64,000 nt of DNA, from the NCBI GenBank assembly GCA_025936115.1, contig JAICTZ010000013.1, forward strand, positions 62,001-126,000. Direction: 5' to 3'. Positions within the stretch are counted from its first letter, which is position 1. Every line of letters starts with the position of its first letter. A program made the translations under genes and the position numbers. The notes under the pieces are model-generated. The model saw only the letters and a program-made list of their open reading frames with translations. It was not told the DNA's origin and did no database searches. The stretch is from Polyangiaceae bacterium (GTDB lineage Bacteria > Myxococcota_A > Polyangia > Polyangiales > Polyangiaceae). Below are positions 1 to 10,050 of the stretch, piece after piece.

Positions 1-1348
1 GATGGTGCTCGACGGCGACGGCTACAACGTGCTCGAGGCCGAGTCCGGCGAGCAGGCACTCGAGCTCTTGTCGCGCGCCGGCCGTCCCATCGATCTCGCC
101 ATCCTCGATTTGAAGCTGCCCGGCATGGGCGGCTTGCAGGTGCTCGAACGGCTACGCGCCGAGGAAGCCACGCGCGAGTTGCCGGTCATCGTCGTGAGCG
201 GACATGCCACGGTGCAGGACGCCGTGCTCGCGATCAAGCTCGGCGCCACGGATTTTTTCGAGAAGCCGCTCAGTCGCGAGCGCGTGCTCGTGAGCGTCGG
301 CAACTCCGTGCGCACCGCGCGGCTCACGCGTGCGGTCACGCAGCTCCGCGCCGAGCTCGAGACGCGCTACGAGATGATCGGCACGAGCGCCTCGATGCAG
401 CGCTTGTACCAGCAGATCGATCGCGTCGCACCCACGCGCGCGAGCGTACTCATCACGGGCGAGAGCGGGACGGGAAAAGAGCTCGTGAGCCGGGCGATTC
501 ATCGCTTGAGCCCGCGACGCGACGAGCCGTTCGTGCGCGTCAACTGCGCCGCGATCCCGCGTGAGCTCATCGAAAGCGAGCTCTTCGGACACGAGCGTGG
601 CGCGTTCACGGGCGCTCAGACGCGCAAGCGCGGTTTCTTCGAGCAGGCGCACGGCGGTACGCTCTTGCTCGACGAAATCGGCGACATGGCGCTCGTTGCG
701 CAAGCCAAGGTGCTGCGCGCGCTGCAGAACGGTGAAATCGTTCGGCTCGGTTCGGAGCAGAACGTCAAGGTCGACGTGCGCGTGCTCGCCGCCACGAACA
801 AGGATTTGCAGCGCGAGGTCGCGGCGGGCAACTTCCGTGAGGACCTGTATTTCCGCCTCGACGTGTTCCCGATGAAGTGCCCCGCGCTGCGCGAACGGCG
901 TGAGGACATTCCGCTGCTCGCCGAGGCCTTCGTGAGCTCGTTCTGCAACGAGAACGGCCTCAAGCCGAAGCGCATCGATCCTTCCGTGCACGAGTCGCTC
1001 GGCCGCCGGCAGTTTCCGGGCAACGTGCGCGAGCTCAAGAACGCCGTGGAACGCGCGGCCATTCTCGCGAGCGACATCATCACCGTCGCCGACTTGCCCG
1101 AAGACCCGCACCTCTCGCCGTTCGACGACGACGCGGAATCCGACGAGTCGGCGCCGGGCCCGCGTTCGACGCCGGGCGAGCGCCCCACGCTGCGTGAGTA
1201 CCGTGAGAACGCCGAACGCGGTTACATCATCGAGACCCTGAAGGACGCCGACTGGAACGTCTCGAAGGCCGCCGTGGTGCTCGGCGTCGAGCGCACGAAC
1301 CTGCATAAAAAAATCCGCGCTTACGGCATCAAGCGCGGCGAGGGATAG
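1..1348 (+). CDS. Sigma-54-dependent response regulator, NtrC type (5' end outside window)
   Basis: Two-component response regulator that activates sigma-54 RNA polymerase. The visible protein starts inside the receiver domain: the acidic pocket that normally opens a receiver is missing, so the gene begins upstream of the window. The phospho-acceptor Asp lies in AILDLKLPG. A central AAA+ domain follows, with Walker A GESGTGKE, the sigma-54 contact loop GAFTGA, and a Walker B-like TLLLDEIGD. A linker of acidic and Pro residues leads to a C-terminal Fis-type helix-turn-helix (NVSKAAVVLGVERTNLHKKI). The domain order is complete apart from the first residues. The partner kinase is presumably upstream and not visible. 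Target genes cannot be inferred. Confidence 0.95.
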   Translation, partial: MVLDGDGYNVLEAESGEQALELLSRAGRPIDLAILDLKLPGMGGLQVLERLRAEEATRELPVIVVSGHATVQDAVLAIKLGATDFFEKPLSRERVLVSVGNSVRTARLTRAVTQLRAELETRYEMIGTSASMQRLYQQIDRVAPTRASVLITGESGTGKELVSRAIHRLSPRRDEPFVRVNCAAIPRELIESELFGHERGAFTGAQTRKRGFFEQAHGGTLLLDEIGDMALVAQAKVLRALQNGEIVRLGSEQNVKVDVRVLAATNKDLQREVAAGNFREDLYFRLDVFPMKCPALRERREDIPLLAEAFVSSFCNENGLKPKRIDPSVHESLGRRQFPGNVRELKNAVERAAILASDIITVADLPEDPHLSPFDDDAESDESAPGPRSTPGERPTLREYRENAERGYIIETLKDADWNVSKAAVVLGVERTNLHKKIRAYGIKRGEG

Positions 1349-1477
1349 CTCTCGCCCGTGAGTAGAGTAATGGTCGCGGTAGCGGCAAATTCGTCGCTGC
1401 TCGGGCGACTTGCCGTCTCAAGTTGGCCCGCTGACGATCGGTTGCCTCGCGCTGCTGCGCGTGAACACTAACGTCGG

Positions 1478-3109
1478 GTGAATCGAAGCTTGTTCGCGGG
1501 CGCGCCGGCCTTTTGGGGGCGTGGATTATCTCTCTATGCAGCCGGGGTCGGGTTGTGGGCGTGCTCGTCGCCGTCTTCGGCACCGCGGGGGCCGGGCGCG
1601 GCGGGAGCCGCGGTTTCGCTCGGTGCGGGCACGGGCGGCACGCTGAATTCGTCAGCCGGCGCAGGGGTAGGCGGCAGCGGAGCGACGACGAGCTCGGGCG
1701 GCAGCGGTGAAAGAGGCGGCATGGGTCCCAGCGCGAACGCCGGCAGCGGTGGAGGCATCGTCGCCACGGGCGGCATGAGCTCGAGCCTGGGCGGCGCGGG
1801 CAGCGGCACCGCGGGCGCTCCGGTCGCTCCTGGCGCCGGGATGGCGGGGATGAGCACGGCGGGCACCGGCTCGGTATCGCCAGGTAATTGCACCTTCAAC
1901 GTCACTTCGTCGCTGAGCGAGAAGATCACGAGCGTCGGCCTCGTGGACTTTAGCGTCGATCGAGCTCAACTCGACAGCGCCTCGATCGAGTTCGGGCTCG
2001 ACACGAGCTACGGCGCGAGCGCGCCGGTCGATCTGATGGCGGCGAACCATCACACGCCGCTCCTCGGCATGAAATACGGTCACACCTACCACTTCAAAGT
2101 CGTGGCCCAGGCGGGCAGCGAACGCTGCGAGAGCGCCGACTACACGCTCCAAACCGGGCCGCTCCCGAACGGCCTGCCGAAGCCGATCCTCACCACCATG
2201 GCGCCCGACAAGGTCTTCGGCGGCTTCACGATCACGGAGCGCTGGGGCACGGGCAAGATGGGCCCGTCGTTCATCTTCGACAAAGACTTCGACTACGTCT
2301 GGATGTATCCGGGCGAGGACGACGTGATCCGCACGCGCATGTCCTTCGACGGCAAGGCGATGTGGATGCGCAACACGGCGCAAACCGACGGCACGGGCGT
2401 GGTCCGGCGCGTGAGCATGGACGGCCTCAAAGAGGATCGCTGGGAGCTCCCGCACACGACGCACGATCTCGCGGTGATCCCCGACGGCCACGTCGGGCTC
2501 GTCGGTCACGCCACGAGCGGCTGCGACGAAATCCTCGACTTCAACCCGGACGACGGCACGCTCACTTCGCTCTTCAACGCCAAGGAAGCGCACGGCAACA
2601 CGATGTGCCACGTCAATTACCTCGCGTACTTCGCGGGCGACGACAGCTTCGTCTTCTCCGATTACGACGCTTCGAGTCTCATCAAGATCACCCGCCACGG
2701 CGAGTTCGTGTGGGGCCTCAACGGCGACGCCAGCACCATCAGCGGCACGAGCTGGGTCCACGAGCACGGCGTGCACATCCTCGCTCCCGACGACCTGCTC
2801 GTCTTCAGCAACGGCGACGGCGGCGCCCAAAAATCGCTCGTGTTCGAGCTCAAGCTCGACGTCACCGCCAAGACGGCGACCGAGCTTTGGCGTTACGACG
2901 CAGACCAGAACACGACCTTCGGCGGCGACGTGCAGAAGCTCGCCAACGGCAACCTGCTCATCACCTACTCCTCGTCGGGCGTGATCCAGGAGCTCGATCC
3001 GTCCCGCGCGGTCGTGCAGCAAGCGACCTTCGATATCGGTAGCGCGCTCGCGTACACGGAGCGGCGGCTCTCGCTCTACGGCGGCCCCCCGCCCAAGATT
3101 TACGAGTAA
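1478..3109 (+). CDS. Arylsulfotransferase-like (ASST family) lipoprotein
   Basis: Predicted surface or periplasmic lipoprotein of 543 aa. The N-terminus has a hydrophobic stretch ending in a lipobox-like GLWAC (Cys at about residue 29). About 100 residues of Gly/Ser/Ala-rich low-complexity linker follow. The C-terminal two thirds resemble the arylsulfotransferase beta-propeller family: repeated blade-like segments such as HDLAVIPDGHVGLVG, EILDFNPDDG and VQKLANGNLLITYSSSG, with several His residues in HTTHD and HEHGVHI. Enzymes of this family move sulfate between phenolic compounds, but many members are uncharacterised, so the activity is inferred. The GTG start is chosen because it gives the whole signal peptide. 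The gene converges on dut with only a few bases between them. Confidence 0.75.
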   Translation: MNRSLFAGAPAFWGRGLSLYAAGVGLWACSSPSSAPRGPGAAGAAVSLGAGTGGTLNSSAGAGVGGSGATTSSGGSGERGGMGPSANAGSGGGIVATGGMSSSLGGAGSGTAGAPVAPGAGMAGMSTAGTGSVSPGNCTFNVTSSLSEKITSVGLVDFSVDRAQLDSASIEFGLDTSYGASAPVDLMAANHHTPLLGMKYGHTYHFKVVAQAGSERCESADYTLQTGPLPNGLPKPILTTMAPDKVFGGFTITERWGTGKMGPSFIFDKDFDYVWMYPGEDDVIRTRMSFDGKAMWMRNTAQTDGTGVVRRVSMDGLKEDRWELPHTTHDLAVIPDGHVGLVGHATSGCDEILDFNPDDGTLTSLFNAKEAHGNTMCHVNYLAYFAGDDSFVFSDYDASSLIKITRHGEFVWGLNGDASTISGTSWVHEHGVHILAPDDLLVFSNGDGGAQKSLVFELKLDVTAKTATELWRYDADQNTTFGGDVQKLANGNLLITYSSSGVIQELDPSRAVVQQATFDIGSALAYTERRLSLYGGPPPKIYE

Positions 3110-3114
3110 TCGCC

Positions 3115-3558
3115 TTACGAATACCCGCTCGACCCGAACCCGCCCTCGCCCCGCGCCGTTTCGCCGAGCTCCGCCGCGAACGCGAACTCCGCGCGCGTCA
3201 CCGGCGCGATCACGAGCTGGCCGATGCGCGCGAGCGGCTCGATCACGTACGGCTCCGCACCGAGATTGACGAGCAGCACGCCCACGGGACCGCGGTAGTC
3301 GCTGTCGATCGTGCCGGGCGCGTTCACCATGCCGATGCCGTGCTTCAGCGCGAGACCGGAGCGCGGCCGCACTTGACCTTCGTAGCCGTCCGGAACGGCG
3401 AGCACGAGGCCGGTCGGGATGAGTCGCCGTTCGCCCGGGGCGAGCGTGACCGGTTCGCTGAGCGCGGCGTGGAGATCGGCGCCGGCCGCGCCGCTCGTTT
3501 GATACTGGGGGAGCGGTACGACGACCGGACCCGTGCGGCGCGCGAGCACGCGAATCAC
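3115..3558 (-). CDS. dut: dUTP diphosphatase
   Basis: Hydrolyses dUTP to dUMP and pyrophosphate, keeping uracil out of DNA and supplying dTMP synthesis. All five trimeric dUTPase motifs are visible: [39 protein letters not shown] and the Gly-rich C-terminal arm [11 protein letters not shown]. The length, 147 aa, is normal for the family. The start is a GTG that overlaps the TGA of the upstream AAA/TPR gene (GTGA), so the two are probably translationally coupled. A longer reading frame exists upstream but runs inside the TPR gene and carries no dUTPase sequence. Confidence 0.96.
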   Translation of the reverse strand: MIRVLARRTGPVVVPLPQYQTSGAAGADLHAALSEPVTLAPGERRLIPTGLVLAVPDGYEGQVRPRSGLALKHGIGMVNAPGTIDSDYRGPVGVLLVNLGAEPYVIEPLARIGQLVIAPVTRAEFAFAAELGETARGEGGFGSSGYS

Positions 3559-6218
3559 GACGCGGCTCCCAGGCGGTGACGTTCGAAGATTTCTTCGGCC
3601 ATGGACTCGAGTTTGTGGGCTTCGCGCTGGATGTCGGCGTTGTGCCGGTAATGGGGCGACGAGAACACGTAGCTCGAAAACGCGCGGTAGCTCTTCGCGA
3701 CCTCGAGCTCGTTGCCGATTTCCTTGCAGATCGCGATCGAGCGCATGAAGTAATCGACGGCTTTGACCTCGTGTCCGCCGCCCCAGGCGCCGGCACCCGT
3801 GACCTCGCCGAGCGTCCTGAGCGCGACCGCGAGGTGCGGCTTGCTTCGCACTTGCCCGAGTAGATCGACCGCGCGCTTGATCGACTCGCGCGCGCGCTTG
3901 AGATCCTTCTGCTCGAGGTACGCTTTGGCGAGGCCCTGCTTGGCCTCGGCGAGGTGCAGCCTGTCGCCCGTTTCGTCGCACAAGCCCTCGGCTTCGGTCA
4001 GCACCTTGATGGCTTCTTCCGCGCGCCTGAGCCGGAGCAGCGCCTCGCCGATGTTCGTGAGCACGAGCGCGATGCGGTTGTGCTCGCCAACGTCGCGCGC
4101 GATGGCGTGAGCTTCGTAGAAGAGCTTGAGGGCTTTTTCGGCGTCGCCCTGATCGAGCGCCAGATCGCCGAGGGCGTTGAGGCTCTCGACGATGCCGAGC
4201 GGGTCGTTGCGCTCGCGCCGGATGGCGAGGCTCGCCTCGAGCGCTTCACGTGCTTTGGCTTGTTGGCCGTGATCGCGCCAGACGAGCCCGATGTTGTTCA
4301 GGCTGAGCGCGATCGAGCGGCCGTCGCCGAGCTCTTTGCGCATGTCGAGCGCTGTGCGCATCTGTTCGAGCGCCGCTTCGTACTCACCGCGCATCCAGAG
4401 CAGCCGTCCGATGTCGTCGTGGCTCGCCGCGACGCCGCGCCGATCGCCCACGGCCTCGAACAGCTCGAGCCCGCGCTCGAGCTGGCGCCGTGAGACGTCG
4501 AGCGAACCCGTGTCTCGATGCAGCCGGCCGATGCGATTGTGCGCGGCGCCGCCCTTGCCCTTCAGGCCAAGGCGATAGGCGAGCGCGAGCATTTCGCGGA
4601 ACGCGGCGAGCGCTTCGTCGGTGCGGCCGAGCTGCACGAGCACGTCGCCATGGTCGTGCAGCGCGTCGAGCCGGCGCCGGGCGTCGTCCTCGCCGAGCAG
4701 CTCGAGGCCGCGGCGGTAGTGGTCGTTGGCGCGTTTTTGGGCGTATTGAGCGCGCGCGAGGCCTCCGGAATCGATGTACGTGAACGCGGCGCGCGTGCAA
4801 CAGCCCGCGAGCTCGAGGTGACGCGCGAGCATCGCCGAGTACTCCTCCTGGCTGCGCACGTTGTCTTTTTGCGCGAGCCAATCGGCGATCGTCTGGTGGC
4901 GGCGGCGGCTCGCCGCAGGCGATATCATCTGCGCGATGCGCTCGCGCTCGAGGTTGTGCTTGAAAACGTACTCGATCTCACCGGGGAACGCCGAGTCCGG
5001 CAGGCGCAAGACGTAGTCTCGTTGCACGAGCTCGCCGAGCGCGCGCTCGATCTCGAGCACGTCGTTTTCCGCCTTGGGATCCCAGAGATCGGGCGCCTCG
5101 CGATCCATGCGCGCGAGCGCGACCAAGCCGCCGAGCCAGAACACGCTGCCCATCGCCGCCGCGTGCTCGAGCAGGCGGCGCTCGACGGCCGAGAGCACGC
5201 CGAGGCGAGCCGAGACGGCGTCCTCCATCGTCGTGGGCAGCCGGGCGTGGTTCAGGCGATCGAGATCCACGGTCCAGCTCGGCGAGGAAGTCGGCTCGCC
5301 CGTCTCGCGCAAAACGCCGCAGTCGTGAAAAATCCGCACCATGTGCGCGAGGAGGCCAGGGTTGCCGCCGGCCATGCCGAGCCCCGCTTCGAGCAGGCGA
5401 TCGGGCGGGCCGTTCTCGCACGGCGTGAGCAGCGACTGCATGATCGCGCGCGCGTCGAGGCTCGACACGGGCCCGAGCTCGATCAGATCGTGGCGCGGAG
5501 CAGACACCTCGAGCCAGCGCTCATGACGGCTCAAGAGATCTGGACGCGCGAGACACACGACGAAGATCGGCCCATTGAGCTCCTGCATCAAGTAGACGAG
5601 CAGATCGAGCGAGTCCTCGTCCGCGTCCTGCAGATCGTCGAAGACGAGGCAGAGCGGCGTCTTGCGCGCCCCCGCCTCGAAGAAGCTCCGCAGCACGGCA
5701 CGCCGAATGAGCCGCGCCTGCAGCGGATCGTCCATCACGGCGCGCGTGAAGGGGCTGTCCGTGAACGAGAGCCCGCAGAGGCCGCCGAGGAAGTAACAGA
5801 CGTCGCCGACGCGCCGGTCGTCGAGAATGCTCGCGACCTGATCGCGCACGCGAATGACGCTCGCCTCGTGCGAGAGCCCCTCGCCGAGGTCGAACGCCGA
5901 ACGGAGCAAGCTGTCGAAGAGCCCGTATGCGAGCCCCTGGGCGCGGGCCGCTCCGCGGTAGACGCGGGGCCGTCGCGTCGCGGGTAGCTCGAGCACGAGC
6001 TGTTCGGCGAGGCGGGTCTTGCCGATGCCGGCGGGCCCCACGACCGTTGCCACGCGCATCTCGCCGCGCGCGAGCACCGAGTCGTAGATTTGCTTCAGGA
6101 GCGCAAGCTCCCCGTCGCGCCCGATGACGGGGGCGCGGACGAGGGGCGCGACCGTGGCAAGAGAAGGCTCGACCTCGACGCTCAAGCCGCGCGAGTCTCC
6201 CCCCGTTCCCCTCGCCAC
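3555..6218 (-). CDS. Large AAA-ATPase / TPR-repeat regulatory protein
   Basis: 887-aa cytoplasmic protein. The N-terminal third is an AAA/STAND-type ATPase with Walker A GPAGIGKT (residues 61-68) and a Walker B-like [11 protein letters not shown]. The C-terminal half is a run of tetratricopeptide repeats: helical pairs such as [20 protein letters not shown], then [20 protein letters not shown] and further copies to about residue 850. The layout resembles the ATPase-TPR part of MalT/AfsR-like regulators and of class III adenylate-cyclase fusions. Here there is no DNA-binding, kinase or cyclase domain, so it may act as a nucleotide-controlled scaffold. The start is GTG; a slightly later start cannot be excluded. 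dut overlaps its stop codon. Confidence 0.85.
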   Translation of the reverse strand: MARGTGGDSRGLSVEVEPSLATVAPLVRAPVIGRDGELALLKQIYDSVLARGEMRVATVVGPAGIGKTRLAEQLVLELPATRRPRVYRGAARAQGLAYGLFDSLLRSAFDLGEGLSHEASVIRVRDQVASILDDRRVGDVCYFLGGLCGLSFTDSPFTRAVMDDPLQARLIRRAVLRSFFEAGARKTPLCLVFDDLQDADEDSLDLLVYLMQELNGPIFVVCLARPDLLSRHERWLEVSAPRHDLIELGPVSSLDARAIMQSLLTPCENGPPDRLLEAGLGMAGGNPGLLAHMVRIFHDCGVLRETGEPTSSPSWTVDLDRLNHARLPTTMEDAVSARLGVLSAVERRLLEHAAAMGSVFWLGGLVALARMDREAPDLWDPKAENDVLEIERALGELVQRDYVLRLPDSAFPGEIEYVFKHNLERERIAQMISPAASRRRHQTIADWLAQKDNVRSQEEYSAMLARHLELAGCCTRAAFTYIDSGGLARAQYAQKRANDHYRRGLELLGEDDARRRLDALHDHGDVLVQLGRTDEALAAFREMLALAYRLGLKGKGGAAHNRIGRLHRDTGSLDVSRRQLERGLELFEAVGDRRGVAASHDDIGRLLWMRGEYEAALEQMRTALDMRKELGDGRSIALSLNNIGLVWRDHGQQAKAREALEASLAIRRERNDPLGIVESLNALGDLALDQGDAEKALKLFYEAHAIARDVGEHNRIALVLTNIGEALLRLRRAEEAIKVLTEAEGLCDETGDRLHLAEAKQGLAKAYLEQKDLKRARESIKRAVDLLGQVRSKPHLAVALRTLGEVTGAGAWGGGHEVKAVDYFMRSIAICKEIGNELEVAKSYRAFSSYVFSSPHYRHNADIQREAHKLESMAEEIFERHRLGAAS

Positions 6219-6368
6219 TCAAGGCTCGGGACCACGATCGCACCGGCCCGAACTCCTGGGCGGGCAATTGTAGCTCGAACTGACGCGATTCCGAGCTCCG
6301 GATCGAGAAGCGTCTTGCTTCGGGGCCGAGACTCGGAGAGGCTCTCGGGGCTCGACGTCCTAAACATT

Positions 6369-6400
6369 CGAAAAGACCCCGTTTTGGTCTAAGCTTTTCG
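6369..6400 (+). promoter_or_regulatory. Interrupted inverted repeat in the accD leader
   Basis: CGAAAA then GACC (6369-6378) is mirrored by GGTC (6386-6389) and TTTTCG (6395-6400), with one side interrupted by five bases. It ends 7 bases before the GTG start of accD, so it could hide or present the start region in the mRNA. No clear -10/-35 pair was found nearby. The function is inference only. Confidence 0.4.
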
Positions 6401-6407
6401 TTCACGC

Positions 6408-7256
6408 GTGGCGCTACCCGAACGAACCCCAGCACAGTCTACCAACGCCGAGAAACGCTCGGTCGGACGCGGCCTTTTCCGCAAGTGCGCCGGTTGCGGC
6501 GCGGTCGCGACCGTCGAAGAGCTCACGGTGCGCTTCCTCGTTTGCGGTAGCTGCGGTCACCATCATCCGATGCCCGTCGACGAGTGGGTGCGCCTCCTGC
6601 TCGACGGCGGCGAGCTCGAGGTTTGGGACGAGCACATCGCGCCCACCGATCCGCTCGTTTTCGACGACGGCAAGCCGTACCCGGAACGCCTACTGCGCGC
6701 TCAACGCAACACGGGCCTGACGGAGGCCATTCGCATCGGTCGCGGCTGCATCGACGGCTGTCAGATCGCGATCGGCATTTTCGCGTTCGGTTTCATGGGC
6801 GGCAGCATGGGTTCGGTCGTGGGCGAGCGCATCACGCGTTTGTTCGAGCGAGCCGCGCTCGAGCGGCTGCCGGTCGTGCTGCTCCACTCGTCAGGTGGAG
6901 CCCGCATGCAGGAAGGTATTTTGAGCCTGATGCAGATGGCGAAGACCGTGGCCGCACTCGGCCGCTTCCGGGCGACCCGAAAGCCATACCTGAGCGTGCT
7001 CTTGTATCCGACCACCGGCGGCGTCGCCGCGAGCACGGCGCTGCTCGGCGACGTGAACATCGCCGAGCCGAACGCGCTCATCGGCTTCGCGGGACCGCGC
7101 GTGATCGAGAACACCCTCCGGACTACGCTGCCGGAGGGCTTTCAACAGCCGGAATTCTTGGTTGCACACGGAATGATCGATGCAATCGTGCCCCGCCTCG
7201 AGCTGCGCGCGAGCCTCCGGACCTTGCTCGGCCATCTCGCGGGGAGCGCGGCTTGA
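6408..7256 (+). CDS. accD: Acetyl-CoA carboxylase carboxyltransferase, beta subunit
   Basis: Beta part of the carboxyltransferase that moves CO2 from biotin on BCCP to acetyl-CoA, making malonyl-CoA for fatty acids. The N-terminal four-Cys zinc ribbon is present (CAGC and CGSC). The crotonase-type carboxyltransferase fold follows, with GGSMGSVVGE, the oxyanion region SGGARMQEG, TTGGVAAS and FAGPRVIENT. At 282 aa it is a normal length. The start is GTG. The stop overlaps the TTG start of folC, the same accD-folC order as in E. coli and many other bacteria. accA is not in the window. Confidence 0.97.
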   Translation: MALPERTPAQSTNAEKRSVGRGLFRKCAGCGAVATVEELTVRFLVCGSCGHHHPMPVDEWVRLLLDGGELEVWDEHIAPTDPLVFDDGKPYPERLLRAQRNTGLTEAIRIGRGCIDGCQIAIGIFAFGFMGGSMGSVVGERITRLFERAALERLPVVLLHSSGGARMQEGILSLMQMAKTVAALGRFRATRKPYLSVLLYPTTGGVAASTALLGDVNIAEPNALIGFAGPRVIENTLRTTLPEGFQQPEFLVAHGMIDAIVPRLELRASLRTLLGHLAGSAA

Positions 7257-8482
7257 GCGATTTGAAGCAGACGTTGGAGCGGCTCTACGCGCTCGTGCCG
7301 CGCGGGCAGAAGCTCGGCCTCGAGCGCATGCAGGCCGCCTGTGAGCGTTTCGGGCATCCAGAGCGTGCGTTCGAGGCGATCCACGTCGCCGGGACGAACG
7401 GCAAGGGCACCGTGTGCGCGTTCACCGCGTCGATGGCGCGAGCTGGCGGGCGCCGCGTCGGGATGTACACGTCGCCGCACTTGAACCGCTTCGCCGAGCG
7501 CATTCAAATCGACGGCCAGCCGATCGACGACGACACGCTCGTGCGTCTCCTCAATCAGGTGATGGATGCCGCGCCCGACCTCACGTTCTTCGAGGTCGCG
7601 ACCCTGGCGGCGTTCATGGCGTTCCGCGACGCGGGCATCGATCTCGCCGTGCTCGAGGTCGGCCTCGGCGGGCGGCTCGACGCGACCAACGTGATCCCGC
7701 CGCCGCGCGTCGCCGCCATCACACGCGTCTCGTTCGATCACGTGGTCGAGCTCGGCGACACGCTCGGCAAGATCGCCGCTGAAAAGGCCGGCATCATCAA
7801 GACCGGCTCGACGGTCGTGCTCGGCAAGATCCATCCCGAAGCGCGCGCCGTGATCGAGGCCCAGATCCAGTCGGTCGGCGGGCGGCTCATCCCGCTCGGC
7901 ACGCCGGAGCCGATCCCGGGCGCTCCCCTCGCCTACCCGCGCATCGCGCTCGTCGGCTCGAACCTCGCCGTGGCCGTAACCATCGGGCGCGAGCTCGGCA
8001 TCACGCCGGATCTCTTGGCCCAAGGGCTGGAAGCGACGCAGTGGCCCGGACGGAACGAGCTCTTGCACCGCAATGGCCAAGAGCTCACGTTGCTCGACTG
8101 CGCGCACAATCCCGACGGCGCCGTCGCGCTCTCCCATGCGCTCGATCCGAGCGTGCTCGGTGAGATTGAGTCGCGGCGCGAGATCGCGCTCGTCTTCGGG
8201 ACCCTCCACACGAAGAACTGGCGCGCAATGCTACGTCGCCTGGAAAACGTGGCAGGACACCGCGTCTACGTGGCGCCGCCCGTGGCCAAAGCGGTCGATC
8301 CTCGCGAGATGGCAAGCTTTTTGACGGGCGAAGTAGCGAACGACGTGGGGCAAGCGCTCGACCGAGCTCGCGCGCTCGTGGGTCCTCGTGGCGTCGTCGT
8401 CGTCACGGGCTCGACTTTCTTGGTCGGCCCGGCGCGCGCGCTACTCTTGAACCTGCAAAGCGACCCTCCGGTCGCTTTGTGA
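7253..8482 (+). CDS. folC: Folylpolyglutamate synthase / dihydrofolate synthase
   Basis: Adds glutamate to dihydropteroate and to folates (Mur-ligase fold, ATP dependent). The P-loop is VAGTNGKGTVCAF. It is followed by YTSPHLNRFAERI, LEVGLGGRLDATN, the FDHVVELGDTLGKIAAEKAGI segment that carries the carboxylated Lys region, and the C-terminal domain with LLDCAHNPDGA. It is 409 aa. The start is TTG overlapping the accD TGA (TTGA), which sets the exact start of SDLKQTLERLY. The reading frame stays open upstream, but that part lies inside accD and has no family similarity. A strong hairpin sits across the stop codon. Confidence 0.95.
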   Translation: MSDLKQTLERLYALVPRGQKLGLERMQAACERFGHPERAFEAIHVAGTNGKGTVCAFTASMARAGGRRVGMYTSPHLNRFAERIQIDGQPIDDDTLVRLLNQVMDAAPDLTFFEVATLAAFMAFRDAGIDLAVLEVGLGGRLDATNVIPPPRVAAITRVSFDHVVELGDTLGKIAAEKAGIIKTGSTVVLGKIHPEARAVIEAQIQSVGGRLIPLGTPEPIPGAPLAYPRIALVGSNLAVAVTIGRELGITPDLLAQGLEATQWPGRNELLHRNGQELTLLDCAHNPDGAVALSHALDPSVLGEIESRREIALVFGTLHTKNWRAMLRRLENVAGHRVYVAPPVAKAVDPREMASFLTGEVANDVGQALDRARALVGPRGVVVVTGSTFLVGPARALLLNLQSDPPVAL

Positions 8483-8492
8483 CGGTCTTTTT
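8456..8492 (+). terminator. Probable intrinsic terminator after folC
   Basis: A perfect 10-bp stem (8456-8465 with 8470-8479, arms CAAAGCGACC and GGTCGCTTTG) with loop CTCC, followed after 8 bases by TTTTT (8488-8492). It overlaps the end of folC and precedes a 130-base gap to glmM. The distance from stem to T-run is longer than ideal. Confidence 0.6.
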
Positions 8493-8615
8493 CGGTATTT
8501 CGCTGAAAATCAGACCGCCCGAGCGCAACGAACTCAGCGTGTTTCGTTGCGCGTGGCATCGGTCTTGCTTAGCTAACGCCTGAACTTTCCACCCTAACTT
8601 CTGGACTCGAACCCA

Positions 8616-9986
8616 GTGACACGCCAACTCTTCGGGACCGACGGGATTCGCGGACGCGCCGGCATCGAGCCGATGACGCCCGAGCTTGCGTTGAAGCTCG
8701 GGCGCGCCATTGCTTACGTCGCGCGCCGCGGACGCTCCCGCATCCCCCGCATCGTCATCGGCAAAGACACGCGCGTCTCCGGCTACATGCTCGAGCAAGC
8801 CCTCGCGGCGGGTATCTGCGCGATGGGTGGCCGCGTGCTCCTCACGGGTCCGATCCCGACGCCGGCCGTCGCGAACCTCACGCAGACGATGCGCGCCGAC
8901 GCCGGCGTCGTGATCAGCGCGAGCCACAACCCCTTCGCCGACAACGGCATCAAGCTCTTCGGGCCCGACGGCTACAAACTGCCCGACGACGAAGAGTCGG
9001 CGATCGAAGCCTTGCTCGCCGATCCGAAGCTGCTCTCGCTCAGCAAGCACGGTAGCGGCGTCGGCCGCGCCGAGCGCTTGGACGACGCCTTCGGACGCTA
9101 CGTCGTCTACGCCAAGGGCACCTTCCCGCGCGAGCTCACGCTGCACGGCTTGAAAATCGTGGTCGACGCGGCGCACGGCGCCGCTTACCGCGTCGCGCCC
9201 GCCGTGCTCGCCGAGCTCGGCGCCGACGTGTGCTGCATCGGCTGTCGCCCGAACGGCGTGAATATCAACCGTCTCGCCGGGGCGCTGCACCCGCACCAGG
9301 TCGCGGCCGAGGTGAAGAAGCGTAAGGCGAACCTCGGCATCGCGCTCGACGGTGACGCGGATCGCGTCGTTTTCGTCGACGAGTACGGCGAAATCGTGGA
9401 CGGTGACGCCGTGATGGCCCTCTGCGGCACGCGCCTGGCGCGCGCCGGTCGGCTCGCCAAAGGTACGGTCGTCGCGACCGTCATGAGCAACATGGGCCTC
9501 GAGCGCGCGCTCGCCGCCGCGGGGGCGAAACTCCGCCGCACGGCCGTCGGCGACCGCTACGTCGTCGAAGAGATGCGCAAGGACGGACTCACGTTCGGCG
9601 GTGAGCAGTCGGGGCACCTGATTTTCGCGGAGCACGCCACGACGGGTGACGGCACCGTCGCCGCCCTGCAAGTGCTCGCGATCATGCTGCGCGAGGAGCG
9701 GCCGCTCAGCGAGCTCGCGCGCGGCATGGAGCGCGTGCCGCAGCTGCTCGAGAGCGTCAAACTCGCGACGCGCCGCCCGCTCGAGGAAATGGCGGAGCTG
9801 ACGCAGCGCATCGCCGCCGCGGAAGCAGAGCTCGGAACGAGCGGGCGCGTGCTCGTGCGCTGGAGCGGCACGGAGCCGAAGCTCCGGTTGATGCTCGAGG
9901 GCCCCGACCCTGCCGCGCTCAAGACGATGCTCGCCGAGCTCGCAGAAGCCGCGCAGCGCGACACGGCGAGCCTCGCGGCGAGCTGA
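8616..9986 (+). CDS. glmM: Phosphoglucosamine mutase
   Basis: Converts glucosamine-6-phosphate to glucosamine-1-phosphate on the way to UDP-GlcNAc for peptidoglycan and LPS. It begins with the family-typical [12 protein letters not shown]. The catalytic phosphoserine loop is [16 protein letters not shown] and the metal-binding loop is [10 protein letters not shown]. The sugar loop [10 protein letters not shown] and the C-terminal phosphate-binding [12 protein letters not shown] are also present. The 456 aa match the usual length of about 450. The start is GTG. The gene stands alone between the folC terminator and a PagL-like gene. Confidence 0.97.
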   Translation: MTRQLFGTDGIRGRAGIEPMTPELALKLGRAIAYVARRGRSRIPRIVIGKDTRVSGYMLEQALAAGICAMGGRVLLTGPIPTPAVANLTQTMRADAGVVISASHNPFADNGIKLFGPDGYKLPDDEESAIEALLADPKLLSLSKHGSGVGRAERLDDAFGRYVVYAKGTFPRELTLHGLKIVVDAAHGAAYRVAPAVLAELGADVCCIGCRPNGVNINRLAGALHPHQVAAEVKKRKANLGIALDGDADRVVFVDEYGEIVDGDAVMALCGTRLARAGRLAKGTVVATVMSNMGLERALAAAGAKLRRTAVGDRYVVEEMRKDGLTFGGEQSGHLIFAEHATTGDGTVAALQVLAIMLREERPLSELARGMERVPQLLESVKLATRRPLEEMAELTQRIAAAEAELGTSGRVLVRWSGTEPKLRLMLEGPDPAALKTMLAELAEAAQRDTASLAAS

Positions 9987-10050
9987 GCAGCTGCGTCACG
10001 GCTTCGAAGGCTACTTGCATGCCGCATGGAGCACTACCCGCGCCCTTGCG

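Noticed and set aside
1652..3796. 714-aa open frame on the minus strand across the arylsulfotransferase-like gene and dut
   Set aside because: It is antisense to two well-supported genes, is Arg/Ala-rich without any motif, and is the mirror of GC-rich codon bias.
4518..5987. 489-aa open frame on the plus strand
   Set aside because: It lies wholly antisense to the AAA/TPR gene, whose Walker motifs and TPRs are clear; no domain is recognisable in this frame.
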